Below are positions 8,590-17,567 of a stretch of 23,147 bases of DNA, one piece after another. Each line of letters begins with the position of its first letter. Position 1 is the first letter of the stretch. The position numbers were made by a program, and so were the translations under genes. This stretch comes from Cercophora sp. LCS_1 (taxonomy: Eukaryota > Ascomycota > Sordariomycetes > Sordariales > Lasiosphaeriaceae). The stretch lies in contig JAPZLL010000094.1 in NCBI GenBank assembly GCA_036250225.1, forward strand, positions 1-23,147, given 5' to 3'. A model generated the notes under the pieces. It was not told the origin of the DNA, searched no databases, and was given only the letters and a program-made list of their open reading frames with translations.

Positions 8590-10185
8590 GCTATAGTATA
8601 ATAATAAACTTTATATCCACAATTCTAACCTCCAGTAAAGATATATTCAATAGACTTATAAAGTATAAGTTGGAGAATATATAGGAAGAGCAAAAACACT
8701 TATATAAGCCAGATAAAGGTATACCTTCCCAGGAATAAAAAAACTAGTGGAAGAAATTATTAATAATTGCAATATTTGCAATAAGACTAAAACCAAGCAA
8801 TATAAACCCTATGGTCTTTTTGAACCTCTTCCAGCCCCAGAAACACTATAGAGTTCGATTTTGATAGACTTTATTACAGGGATCCCAGATTTAAAGGACC
8901 CTATTATAGGCGTTAGTTATAATTCCATTTAAGTAATTGTTAATAGACTAATAAAATGGGTATACTTCTTGCCTTGTTAAAAGAGTATAAGTGTAGAACA
9001 ACTTGCCTATATATTCAAAAGGGACATTATTTTAATCCACCTTTAGTCAGATAATTGTGACGACCTGCAGGCCGCCCAGTGGGCGCCTCCGCTCCAATGG
9101 CCAGCGCGGGCCGACCTGCCCCCGTGGTCGGCACGGTGTGAACAACAGTGCGAGTACGGTGGTCAGCACGGACTGATCACCATGCTCACCACATCCAGGA
9201 GTGAGCACGATGAACAGCCAAGGAAGAGGCTCACCCTGCTCTCCGTGCTCCTCAGAAAACACAGTGATCACGGTGAGCGGGGTACGGAGATACCTGTCAT
9301 TGCCAGTAGTATAGAAACCATCATCGTGTCCACGGTGAAGTGAGGGACCCCTGGTTTCTCACGCTAGCAATACATTGTTCTTGAGCATCGCTCAGTGAGA
9401 CCCATCGTCCGGGACCTTGGAGTCTACGATCTGCTTGACAGTGTATCACCTCCCGAGAGTTGTCCTAGCCTTCACTCAGCCACCTTGCATCCCCCCTACC
9501 TAGAGCATTGGACCCAGTCCGCTCTTACGATCTGTCTTTGCCAAGCCCTCCCCTGGAGCACTTGGAGCAGGCCGTAACAATAATATTATCTCCAATCGAA
9601 ACAAGCTCTTCATCTCAAAATTCTGACAAGTGCTAATAAAGTAAATGGGTATTAATAATAAACTTTTAATAGCCCACTACCTATAGATGGATGATTAGAC
9701 TGAGTGATTTAATTAAATATTCAAAACCTATTTTAGGGCTTATATTAATTTTAAATAAAATAATTAGTTTGACTATTATTAATAGTACAAATAGTATACA
9801 ATACTACAACTGTGGAATTAATAAATGTATTACTATTCTTTGTGCTCTTTAGTAAGGAATTAAAGCTCTGGCAAGGACTGCCTATAGACATACCATGGGC
9901 TGCCGTGCGCGCCAATTAACTCTACAACCACCTCAGGGCCAAGTTCAAATTTACATATAATTGAATAAAACACTATTATAATTATAAAAGATCTAAGGGA
10001 CTAGATTTATAGGAAGGAGAGCATATCTATCTTCTTGCGCAAAACCTGCACTTAATGTAACCCAGCCGAAAGCTTAACTATAAAAAATTCGGCCCGTTTA
10101 GAATTGTGAGAAAAATCGCTACCTCCAATTACAAACTTAACCTACCTGTTTTAATAAGGGTATAGACCAAAATCTTCCACAGAAC
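8590..10185 (+). pseudogene. Integrase remnant (P1), split by a solo LTR
   Basis: The HHCC finger region (GYIGRAKTL ... NNCNICNKTK, about 8680-8800) is followed by the core with the first catalytic Asp intact at 8867-8869 (SILIDFITGIPD). The core is interrupted at 9056-9579 by a solo LTR with a 5-bp duplication, then resumes with the second catalytic position changed to Asn (SNRNKLF, about 9594). The third block reads T-E with flanking stops, so the Glu survives. The C-terminal part runs through NCLQELYNHL-like sequence to about 10185. Confidence 0.8.
9056..9579 (+). mobile_element. Solo LTR, Ty3 family subfamily B, 524 bp
   Basis: It begins TGTGACGACC and ends GGCCGTAACA, flanked by ATAAT on both sides (9051-9055 and 9580-9584). 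The last 220 bp match the LTRs at 3273-3788 and 11177-11615, including the self-primer site ACGCTAGCAATA (9361-9372). The first 300 bp (U3) are different and carry repeated ACGGTG. A TATA-like TATAGAAA lies at 9310, 51 bp before the self-primer site. It is GC-rich and unmutated, so it arrived after P1 was inactivated and then lost its body by LTR-LTR recombination. Confidence 0.9.
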
Positions 10186-10231
10186 CCAGAAAAACCTCAC
10201 TGGAGGAAATAATCGAAATTGAGGCCAATAA

Positions 10232-10395
10232 AGAAGAATTCAATATTAACAAAATTCTAAATTTACAGGTTTATAATAGTAAACTTCACTATTTGATTAA
10301 ATGGCTCGATTATAGACTAGAGTCAGACTTATAGGAACTTTCCAATTATTTCAACTGCTTAGAAAAATTGAGGAATTCCACTGAAAGAATCCAGA
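10232..10395 (+). pseudogene. Chromodomain remnant (P1)
   Basis: KEEFNINKILNLQV, NSKLHYLIKWLDY and NYFNCLEKL reproduce the chromodomain fold order (first strand with an aromatic, the WxxY block, the C-terminal helix). The second cage Trp (LWEP in P2) is a stop here. In chromoviruses this domain at the integrase C-terminus directs insertion to methylated-H3K9 chromatin. Confidence 0.8.
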
Positions 10396-10553
10396 CCAAC
10401 TATTAGCCCAGGGTATAACGACTAAAAGCCCTGCCGATAAACTATTTACCCCTAACCTTATTTAACCCCCAATGACCCCACAATAGGCCCTAATACTACT
10501 TACCCAAATAGTGAGGGGTTAAGCATTGACCAGTTAAAGTCAGCAATAGCTTA

Positions 10554-11057
10554 TTATATAAAGAGGTTATTTATTAATAGTGCATTAGGGCTCCCAGAGT
10601 AAAACAATGAGTTGGACTTTATAATTAAAGTCCCCCGCATAAAGAATTCATCCGCCCTTAATTTCGCTGCCCTCTTTTGCTTCATTACAGTCATTAGTTT
10701 CAAATTGACCAGGAGTAGTTATTACTCCAGATTGTCCTGTTCCTTCTCTAGCTTTTAATACTCCTCCATACTCCTCCATACTACTGTAAATAAGCCAAGA
10801 ATCAGAGCAAAAAGGAAGTATTTACGAGCGGGCGCGAAGTTCGTACCATTACACAACACCTTCCAGCGAATGCACTCCTCGCACCGGTGGGTTTTTAGGG
10901 CAATAACACAGGGTTTACCTATACGGAAACAGGGGGAACAAGGTATAGAGCACTCTAAGCCAAAAAGACCAACGTAGGCAACAAGGACACTCTCGGATTG
11001 AAGCTTTTGGTCCATTTGCAGTGAACGAGATTTCGTTTTCTGGATCCTGCCAGACAT
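10554..11057 (-). pseudogene. Antisense spliced gene: Zn2Cys6-like cluster plus coiled coil (P1)
   Basis: It lies on the strand opposite to gag-pol, between chromodomain and 3' LTR. Exon 1 runs 11057 to 10826 from an ATG (MSGRIQKTKSRSLQ) and is fully open. Residues 40-69 contain C-x2-C-x6-C-x8-C-x2-C-x6-C, the Gal4-type binuclear zinc cluster spacing. The intron is 10825-10784 (42 nt, GTAAAT...TTTACAG, with CTGAT as branch site). Exon 2, 10783 to 10554, keeps the frame: VWRSMEEY, KLEKEQDNLE, a charged helix, then RADEFFMRGTLIIKSNSLFY. Spliced length is 462 nt, a whole number of codons, with three stops in exon 2 that look like mutated Gln codons. A role in DNA binding is inferred from the motif only. 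Confidence 0.65.
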
Positions 11058-11161
11058 TATATGAGCAAAACGGTTGCAGGGAGAAAAATGGGAAAAACGT
11101 ATAGTAGTGCAGATAACATTCTTTTATATTTGGGGGAATGGCCTTTGGGTCACAGGCCTTT

Positions 11162-11173
11162 GGAAGGGGGGAA
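11162..11173 (+). promoter_or_regulatory. Polypurine tract before 3' LTR (P1)
   Basis: GGAAGGGGGGAA sits just upstream of the LTR start at 11177. The same tract lies beside LTR 18425-18940 on the minus strand (GGAAGGAGGGAATTG). It is the expected plus-strand primer of an LTR retrotransposon and marks the LTR at 11177 as the 3' LTR of P1. Confidence 0.8.
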
Positions 11174-11176
11174 TCG

Positions 11177-11615
11177 TATTACAACCCAGGTTATAACCTC
11201 AAGGAGGGAATACGGGCCAACTAAGGAACACTAATCACTGGGCCCAGGCTGCAACAACCCACTGAGCCTCACAAGGGCCAATCAGGAGGGTCCCGAAGGG
11301 GAGGGTCCCGAGCCCGGGACCAGGAGCAGCCAGATTCCACAAGTATATAGTTTCGATAGTTGTGCCCACAACTGTGTGAGGACTCTTAGATCCTCACGTT
11401 AGCAATACATTGTTCTTGAGCACCGCTCAGTGAGACCCATCGTCTGGGACTTTGGAGTCTACGTTCTGCTTGACAGTGTATCACACCCTTCGAGAGTTGT
11501 ACTAGCCTTCACTCAGTCATCTTGCACCCTCCCCACCTAGAGCATTGGACCCTGTCCGCTCTTACGATCTGTCTTTACCAAGCCCTCCCCGGAGTACTTA
11601 GAGCAGGCCGTAACA
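11177..11615 (+). repeat. LTR, subfamily C, 439 bp (3' LTR of P1)
   Basis: It begins TATTACAACCCAGG (TGTTAC with G to A) and ends GGCCGTAACA. A TATA box TATATAG lies at 11344-11350, then hairpins as in subfamily A, then the self-primer site ACGTTAGCAATA (11396-11407), 52 bp after the TATA. U3 is shorter than in subfamily A and carries GGTCCCG-N4-CGGGACC (11304-11321). The downstream half matches the other LTRs closely. Its 3' end is followed directly by a second partial LTR. Confidence 0.85.
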
Positions 11616-11796
11616 GACCCATTGTCCAGGACCTTAAAGTCTACATTCTACTTAACAGTGTATCCCCCTTCGAAAGTTGTACTAACCTTCACTTAGTCAC
11701 CTTATACCCCCCCTTACCTAGAGTATTGGACCCCGTCCGCTTTTATAATCTATCTTTGCCAGGTTTACCTCAGTATATCTAGAATAGGCTATAATA
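11616..11796 (+). repeat. Partial LTR (R/U5 part), 5' LTR remnant of P2
   Basis: These 181 bp repeat 11434-11615 with many C to T and G to A changes, starting at GACCCATTGTCC and ending at the LTR terminus ATAATA. The primer site and gag of P2 follow. The copy begins in the middle of an LTR directly after a complete LTR end, so P1 and P2 are fused head to tail through a duplicated LTR tail. Confidence 0.8.
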
Positions 11797-11810
11797 CATT
11801 ATTAGTATAT
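11797..11810 (+). promoter_or_regulatory. Degraded primer-binding site (P2)
   Basis: CATTATTAGTATAT follows the LTR end and aligns with TATTGCTAGCGT next to LTR 18425-18940, with C to T and G to A changes and two extra bases. Confidence 0.45.
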
Positions 11811-11857
11811 CTTTTATAAGGTCACTATTTGTTAAACTTTTAAACCAAACTCCTGTA

Positions 11858-12900
11858 ATATCGGCTATTAAATCCACTATGGGGGGCACTAAGAGCAAAG
11901 GAACGTCCAATACTGCCTTTATACCCTTTATTATTAAAGAGCTCGTATAAATGCTCAGTGCCCTATAACTAGAGCAAAAGAACCTTTAAAACAAGGTCAA
12001 TACTATGGAGGAAAAAGATAAAGGTATAAAGGATTTATAATATAAACACATTAAATTACCTACCCCTTTACAATTTAAAGGAGAATCCTCACAATTCAAT
12101 TTTTGAATTGTCCAACCAACTTTGCAACTATATAATAACGTTTATTTTGAGAATGAGGAGTCCAGGACTATTTTTGGAGGAGCCCTCCTAGACGTTAAAT
12201 GGTTTAAACCTCACGCAAAACAATATTATAAATATAACTGCCTAAAGAGCAATAAGAAGGAGATAAGGGAGACCAAGCGAACCCAGTTTAAGGCCAAACA
12301 TACTGTTTCCTGTGAGATGTTCAATAACTTCGAAAATTTCATTTATACAATTATAACTGAATTTGGAAAACTAAATACTAAACAATGAGCCAAACAGAGA
12401 CTTCTAGGCTTATACCAACGAACTTCTATTGCTAAATTTGCAGCCCAGTTTTAAGCTAATATTAGCCTCGAGGACAACTTATAATATTGTTTTGGTAGGG
12501 ATTAAAGCGTTATATTACTAATAAACTCTATAAACTCAACCGCCCAAAGAAATTCTAGAATATACTCGAACTTGCTATTAGAGTCAATAACTAATATTTT
12601 GACTATTAATAAAAAATTAATCGAACTAGGGAACCTACTATTAATAAGACGGCTTGATAAAAAACACCACTAAGAAGGCTTAAGGGTATTTCGCTCACTA
12701 GGCTATATTAAATACATTATATAGAACTTACTTTGGACCTATAGATATTGGTATAGTTTAAAATGGATATAACAACGTATAGTATCCCAGTAAGGGACTA
12801 TCCAGTAAAATTTAGTACTATAATTACAATAAATATGGCTATTTTGCTAGAAAATGTAAAATACCCAAGAAAGTCAAATGAGTATTATTGACCGAGCCCA
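11858..12900 (+). pseudogene. Gag with zinc knuckle (P2)
   Basis: The start codon is ATA at 11858 where the fragment at 4308 has ATG. Blocks in order: STMGGTKSKGT, LEQKNL, KVNTMEEKDKG, LPTPLQFKGESSQF, IFGGALL, an open 88-codon stretch at 12122-12388 with NFENFIYTIITEFGKLNTKQ, then RLLGLYQRTSIAKFAAQF and the DNLYCFGRD helix region typical of retrotransposon gag. The zinc knuckle (12816-12857) reads YYNYNKYGYFARKC: only the last Cys remains, and His is Tyr. Stops stand for Gln and Trp. Confidence 0.8.
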
Positions 12901-13540
12901 AATCGATCATTCGAATAATTGATAATATAATAATCATTTATATAACTAATTCCGAGGATAACGACTGGATGGACTACTACTTAGCAGATAATTACTACTT
13001 TTCGGGTAACAATATTAACCAGACGTTTAAAGATAGGTAAGTGGAAAGGAAAAACAATAGGCCAACCCTTACCTTCTAAAGAAAAATCACCCCAGCCTCC
13101 GAGGAATAAGAGGTCCTTTCCACTAAATAAAAACTTACCCAGTAGGGAGAAAAGGCTAGGAAATTATCCAATATGCGAACGATACCAGAAGGAAAAGGCC
13201 TATAAGTGGATAGTAAACCAGGAAACTACCCACATAGTCTGCAAGCCCAGGAATCGCCAAGTAAGGCACAAGGCCCAGAAGGATACTCGCAAACAGTTCC
13301 AGCCGGTATTCGAGGAATTTAGTAATATCCAGCCGTTTGAAGTCGACTGGACCTTTAGGAAAGATACCCAGAACGTTACCCACAGTACCTATTTAGAATA
13401 TCCAAGGACTTGCCTGGGAAATAAGTCAGGGCTCTTACCAGGGCCCGGAAACCTCTAATTCGGTAATTTGCGCGAGCCCTTTAGAGGATATACACCCAAA
13501 GACCTCACAAGTCCATTATTACTATAACAATAATAGAAAA
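12901..13540 (+). pseudogene. Shortened gag-protease spacer (P2)
   Basis: NDWMDYYLADNYYFSGNN begins the spacer. After about 13140 it jumps to the EKAYKW, FEEFSNIQPFEVDWTF and LLPGPGNL blocks. The middle part with the CNxxWR and RTDGQNPI blocks is deleted relative to P1. Function unknown. Confidence 0.55.
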
Positions 13541-14120
13541 CAATTAATAATACTTCGCAATTAGTACTAATGGAACCAATAGATATGGAAAACTATTTAG
13601 AATATAAATAGTAATCGATATAGGTAATATAGACAACTTGGTCGACCCCCAATTCATTAATAGGTATAGACTCCCGCACAAGGAGCTGCCAGACCCTATT
13701 AATATTACTTCAGGAGAAGGAATACTATATATATATAATAATAAAAAGATTACATATGGAAATATATAGAAGATTACCTTTAGGGTTGTACCAGTAGTTG
13801 GATATAATATAATCCTAGGAGAACTATGGCTGAAGAAATATAACCCTTGGCTGAACTTTAAGGGTAGCCACCTTTCGATTCGAAACTGCAACGACGAGGC
13901 CTCACCTCCATGCCCAGAATGCACAATACGCACAACCAGGGAAGTGAGAACCAGTGTAGAGCCAAAGGCCCACGGGGTATCCCCTAAAGGAACTGAGTCC
14001 CAAGAGCCAGCAGCGCTGTGGATTAGATTTACCACTCATAATAATGATTACAACTCTGGTTATAAATCAGATAGTAAACCGAAGGACAAGGGTTGTATAG
14101 ACCCGAGTGACGATTCGGAG
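13541..14120 (+). pseudogene. Aspartic protease and linker (P2)
   Basis: STNGTNRYGKLFRI leads to VIDIGNIDNLVDPQFINRYRLP. The DIG at 13617-13625 is the only copy here that keeps the catalytic Asp and Gly (family norm D-S/T-G). The linker contains GSHLSIRNCNDEA and CPECTIRTTREV, and an acidic stretch DPSDDSEEESISLE before the RT. From 13944 the frame is open for 127 codons into the RT. Confidence 0.7.
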
Positions 14121-15110
14121 GAAGAATCAATAAGTTTGGAGAGCGTACTGAAAGAATATCAACATTTCAAACTGTTTGAAAGAAAGATTAAAAAACTGCC
14201 CGAATATGGCCCATGGGACCACAAAATCAGGCTAAAAGAAGGGGCCCAGCTAAAATCCTTTAAAACCTATTACCTGAACCCCAAGCAGCTCGAGGCGCTA
14301 AAGGAATATATATTGGCAAGAATCTAAAGAACGGATTTATTGAGTATTTACAATCCCCAGCAGGATATTCAATTTTATTCGTCCCCAAAAAAGACGGAAA
14401 ATTCCGCCTGGTCATTAATTATCGAACACTCAATAAAGAAACCATTAAAAATCAATACCCTCTGCCCCTTATCTCCAAGTTTAGAGAACGGCTGGCAGGA
14501 AAGAATTGGTTTTCTGGCCTCAACTCCCCCATGGGATTTAATCACCAGCATATTAAGGCGGGGAACAAGTATAAAATAGCATTCAGGACATCAAGAGGAC
14601 ATTTCCAGTATTGGGTTATGCCCTTCGGGCTAACCAATACCCCCACATTGTTCCAAAGCATGATTAACCACATTCTAAGACTATTCATTAATAAGTTTAT
14701 ATTTGCTTATATTAATAATATCCTCATCTATTTGGAAACGCTCAAGGAGTACCGCCAGTATGTCCAACAAATATTAACAACTCTAGAGCAGGCTAAGATA
14801 ATAATAAACCCAGAAAAAAGCCAGTTCTACGTCCAGAAACTCAACTATTTAGGATTTAAAATCTCCCCCAGAAGGATTGAGATATAGCCAGAGAAAATTA
14901 AGGCAGTTCAGGACTGGTCTATACTGAGGAATCAAATAGAGGTATAATCATTTCTCGGGCTGGCCAACTTCTATTGATGCTTTATTTAGGGATTTGCCAA
15001 GATTACTAAACCCCTACACAAACTGTGCGGAATGGGGGCAGTATTCGGATGGACCTCCCGCCGATAAGAGGTATTTAATAAACTTAAGCACGCCTTTATA
15101 ATAGTATTAA
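14121..15110 (+). pseudogene. Reverse transcriptase (P2)
   Basis: FKLFERKIKKLPEYGPWDHKIRLKEG and TYYLNPKQLEALKEYI start the domain. A net +2 insertion near 14310 shifts the frame relative to M1. The new frame gives NGFIEYLQSPAGYSILFVPKKDGKFRLVINY in pieces, YPLPLISKFRERLAG, then an open run 14531-14887 with VMPFGLTNTPTLFQ, the catalytic block YINNILIY (Asn codons 14714-14719 instead of Asp-Asp), INPEKSQFYV and LNYLGFKISPRRIEI. The first stop after that is a TAG at 14885-14887. The thumb region with FLGLANFY follows. Non-functional by frameshift, stops and lost Asp pair. Confidence 0.9.
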
Positions 15111-15490
15111 TATTAAGACCGTTTAGGGTGGAAATCAACGCTTTGGACTTTACTCTAGGAGGAGTCCTCAATCAGCACTAGGAAAATGGAAAATACTACC
15201 CGTGTGCATTTCTATCCAAGGTAATCAGTGGGCCTATACTATAATACCCCATCCATAACAAGGAATTAATGGCAATTATCCAGTGTTTTACTGAGTGGGC
15301 ACCCTATCTAATAGGAATAGAGGAGCCAGTTAAGGTCCTTTTGGATTATAATAACCTTAGGTATTTCCTTATTAAGAAGTTTAGCTCAAGGTAAACAAAA
15401 TGGTCGGAATTTATGGCCCCATTCCACTTCAAAATCCACCATATTAAGGGGAAAAACAATAAAAGGGCCAACGCCCTCAATAGAAGACTA
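15111..15490 (+). pseudogene. RNase H (P2)
   Basis: VEINALDFTLGGVLNQ, YYPCAFLSKVISGP, YPIHNKELMAIIQCF, VLLDYNNLRYFLIKKF, and SEFMAPFHFKIHHIKGKNN follow each other as in Ty3 RNase H. The first catalytic Asp is Asn; Glu of NKEL and Asp of LLDY remain. One stop (TAA for Gln) lies in the SSRQT-like block. Confidence 0.85.
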
Positions 15491-15839
15491 GACCACTACC
15501 ACGCCCATAAATAACTAAAGTCCCCTCCAATCCTCCAGCAAGCCACAGACAATACACTTAAATATACCCCACAAACCACAGAGGATTAAATACCCGAAAA
15601 TACTGTCTGCATTCGATAGACCACACTCCAGGAATACTAGGTCGAATGGCAGTAGGAGGATTTCCAGGCACAAAGGAAGGAATTCATAAGGAACCCTACT
15701 CCCGGAATGGGTAAAGAGGCCCCTATAACAAATATAGTTTCCACGGACAATATCAAAATTGCGCCCGAGGAAACTACAACTACTGCACATACTACTACAA
15801 CGTCTGGGACGCTAATGACAAGGTTACTGGAGGTTATAA

Positions 15840-16870
15840 TGGAAACAATAGGCTATAGTATAATAATAAGCCTTATATCCACAAACCCAACCTCCAGCGA
15901 AGATACGTCCAGCAAACTTACAAAGCACAAGTCAGCGGATATATGGGAAGGGCAAAGACACTCACACAAGCCAAATAAGGCTACGCCTTCCCAGGAATGA
16001 AGAAATTAGTGGAAGAGATTATTAATAATTGCAATATTTGCAATAAAACCAAGACTAAGTAATATAAACCCTACGGTCTCCTTGAACCTCTTCTAGCCCC
16101 AGAAATACTATGGAGTTCGATTTTAATGGACTTCATTATAGGGATCCCGGACTCAAAGGACCCCGCCACAAGCGTCAGCTACAATTCCATCTGGGTAATT
16201 ATCGATAGACTAACAAAATGGGCATATTTTTTACCTTATAAAAAGAGCACAAGTGCAGAACAATTTGCCTATATGTTCAAAAGAGACTTTATTTCAATCC
16301 ACCTCTGGCCAGACAGTATTATTTCCAACCAAAACAAACTCTTTGTTTTAAGGTTCTAATAGGGACTAATGAAACAAATGGGCGTTAGTAGTAAATTTTC
16401 AATAGTCCACCACCCTTAGACTAATGGCCAGACTAAATAATTCAACCAAATATTCGAGACCTATTTTAGGGCCTATATCAACTTTAAACAAGACAACTGG
16501 CTTGAGCTACTACCAATAGTATAGATAGCCTATAATACTATAGCTATAGAGTTAACAAACGTATTACTATTCTTTGTACTCTTTAGTAAGGAACCCGAGT
16601 TCCAGTAAGGGCTGCCTATAAATGCGCTGCGGGCTGCTGTGTGCGCTAATTGCCTCCAGGAACTGTACGACCACCTGAGGGCTGAATTCGAATTTACACA
16701 TAATTGAATAAAACTCTATTATAATTACAAGAGATCTAAGGGACCAGATCTATAGGAGGGGGAGCACATTTACTTTCTTGTGCAAAACCTATATTTAATA
16801 TAATCCAGCTAAAAGCTCGACTTTAAAAAATTCGGCCTGTTCAGGATTGCAAAGAAGATTACTACTTCCA
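15840..16870 (+). pseudogene. Integrase (P2)
   Basis: The zinc finger region reads SGYMGRAKTLTQAK, FPGMKKLVEEIINN and CNICNKTK (first His changed to Tyr, CxxC intact). The core is open for 77 codons from 16126: MDFIIGIPDSKDP, with the first catalytic Asp at 16129-16131, then VIIDRLTKWAYFLPY. The second catalytic position is Asn (AAC, 16327-16329), and the third is Lys (AAA, 16435-16437) where M1 still has Glu. The C-terminal part contains NVLLFFVLF, LRAAVCANCLQELYDHL and FKKFGLFRI. Confidence 0.88.
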
Positions 16871-16957
16871 ATTACCAAAGTCTTCCACATATTGCTCCTT
16901 AAACCAGCGCCCAGGAGAACCCCACTGGAAAAAACAATCGAGGCCAAAACCAATAAA

Positions 16958-17118
16958 GAAGAATTTAATGTCGACGAAATCCTAGATTTACAAGTCCGCA
17001 ATAGTGAACTTCACTATTTAATTAGATGGTTCGATTATAGTCCAGAATTAGATTTATGGGAACCCTCCGACTACTTTAACTGTCCAGAGAAGATTAAAGA
17101 ATTTTACCGCAAGAATCT
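16958..17118 (+). pseudogene. Chromodomain (P2), nearly intact
   Basis: It lies in an open frame 16847-17221. EEFNVDEILDLQVRNSELHY, LIRWFDYSPELDLWEPSDYF and NCPEKIKEFYRKNL match the chromodomain from first strand to C-terminal helix, with the aromatic cage positions Phe, Trp and Trp all present. A Pro-rich tail follows (TPNSARPLITPQLAPIPAG) to a stop at 17219. In this family the domain tethers the integrase to heterochromatin. Confidence 0.88.
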
Positions 17119-17249
17119 AACTGAGAGCCCTGCCGACCAGCCCCTTACCCCCAACTCTGCTCGACCCTTAATAACCCCGCAATTAGCTCCTATACCGGCT
17201 GGCCAAAAAGCAACGGATTAAGGGTTAATCAGTTAAAATTAGTAATGAC

Positions 17250-17567
17250 CTACTGTATAAGGAGGTTATCCGCTGGGGGTATATTGGGATCCCCAGAAAA
17301 AGACAACGGATTGGACTCTATAATTAGGGTCCCCCACTTAAACAACTCCCCAGCCTTTTCCTTTATAATCCGCTTTTCCCGCCTAATGGCCACAAGGCGC
17401 GTAAGGACATTGTCCTCCTCCTCCTCCAACTCCTTAACCCGCTCTACGTTTTTAATTACTGGGGACAGTCAGTAGGGTATAGTACCCCAGGAGCCCGAGA
17501 TACTTATGGGCTGCAATAAAAGAGAAGCTATTACAGTAAACCTTCCGTGAGATGCACTTACTACAGT
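17250..17567 (-). pseudogene. Antisense spliced gene, 3' part (P2), cut by hAT
   Basis: Exon 2 (17458 to 17250) is completely open: VERVKELEEEEDNVLTRLVA, then IRREKRIIKEKAGELFKWGT and a conserved tail LIIESNPLSFSGDP ending in TAG. It is a strongly charged coiled coil. The intron (17507-17459, 49 nt) ends CTGTCCCCAG with branch-like TACTGAC; its donor is ATAAGT, one G to A away from GTAAGT. Exon 1 is present from 17508 to 17567 as CSKCISRKVYCN, keeping cluster cysteines 4, 5 and 6. The rest of exon 1 is lost at the hAT boundary. The open exon 2 in a heavily mutated element is notable. Confidence 0.65.

Larger units (their letters stand above)
4434..11176 (+). mobile_element. Ty3/gypsy chromovirus copy P1, 5'-truncated, heavily mutated
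   Basis: Order on the plus strand: gag C-terminus, spacer, protease, RT, RNase H, integrase, chromodomain, antisense gene, polypurine tract, 3' LTR. The gag start and 5' LTR are missing from this strand. It is the most AT-shifted of the three copies. Two later GC-rich insertions interrupt it (7097-7324 and 9056-9579). About 195 bp of RT are deleted near 7376. Confidence 0.9.
11797..17567 (+). mobile_element. Ty3/gypsy chromovirus copy P2, 3' end cut by hAT
   Basis: This is the best copy for reading pol. Order: gag, short spacer, protease, RT, RNase H, integrase, chromodomain, antisense gene. It lacks about 800 bp of the gag-protease spacer found in P1. The 3' LTR is absent: the copy ends inside exon 1 of the antisense gene at a hAT terminus (17568). 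Confidence 0.9.

Noticed and set aside
9047..9577. Short frames on both strands
   Set aside because: They lie within the solo LTR 9056-9579 and cross its borders.
13544..14035. 163-codon minus-strand frame, the longest in the window
   Set aside because: It lies antisense to the P2 protease-linker coding region, whose sense frame has clear homology with the other copies. A similar antisense frame is not kept in P1 or M1.
17412..17430. CTC-repeat microsatellite
   Set aside because: It encodes the Glu run of the antisense coiled coil and is explained by that gene.
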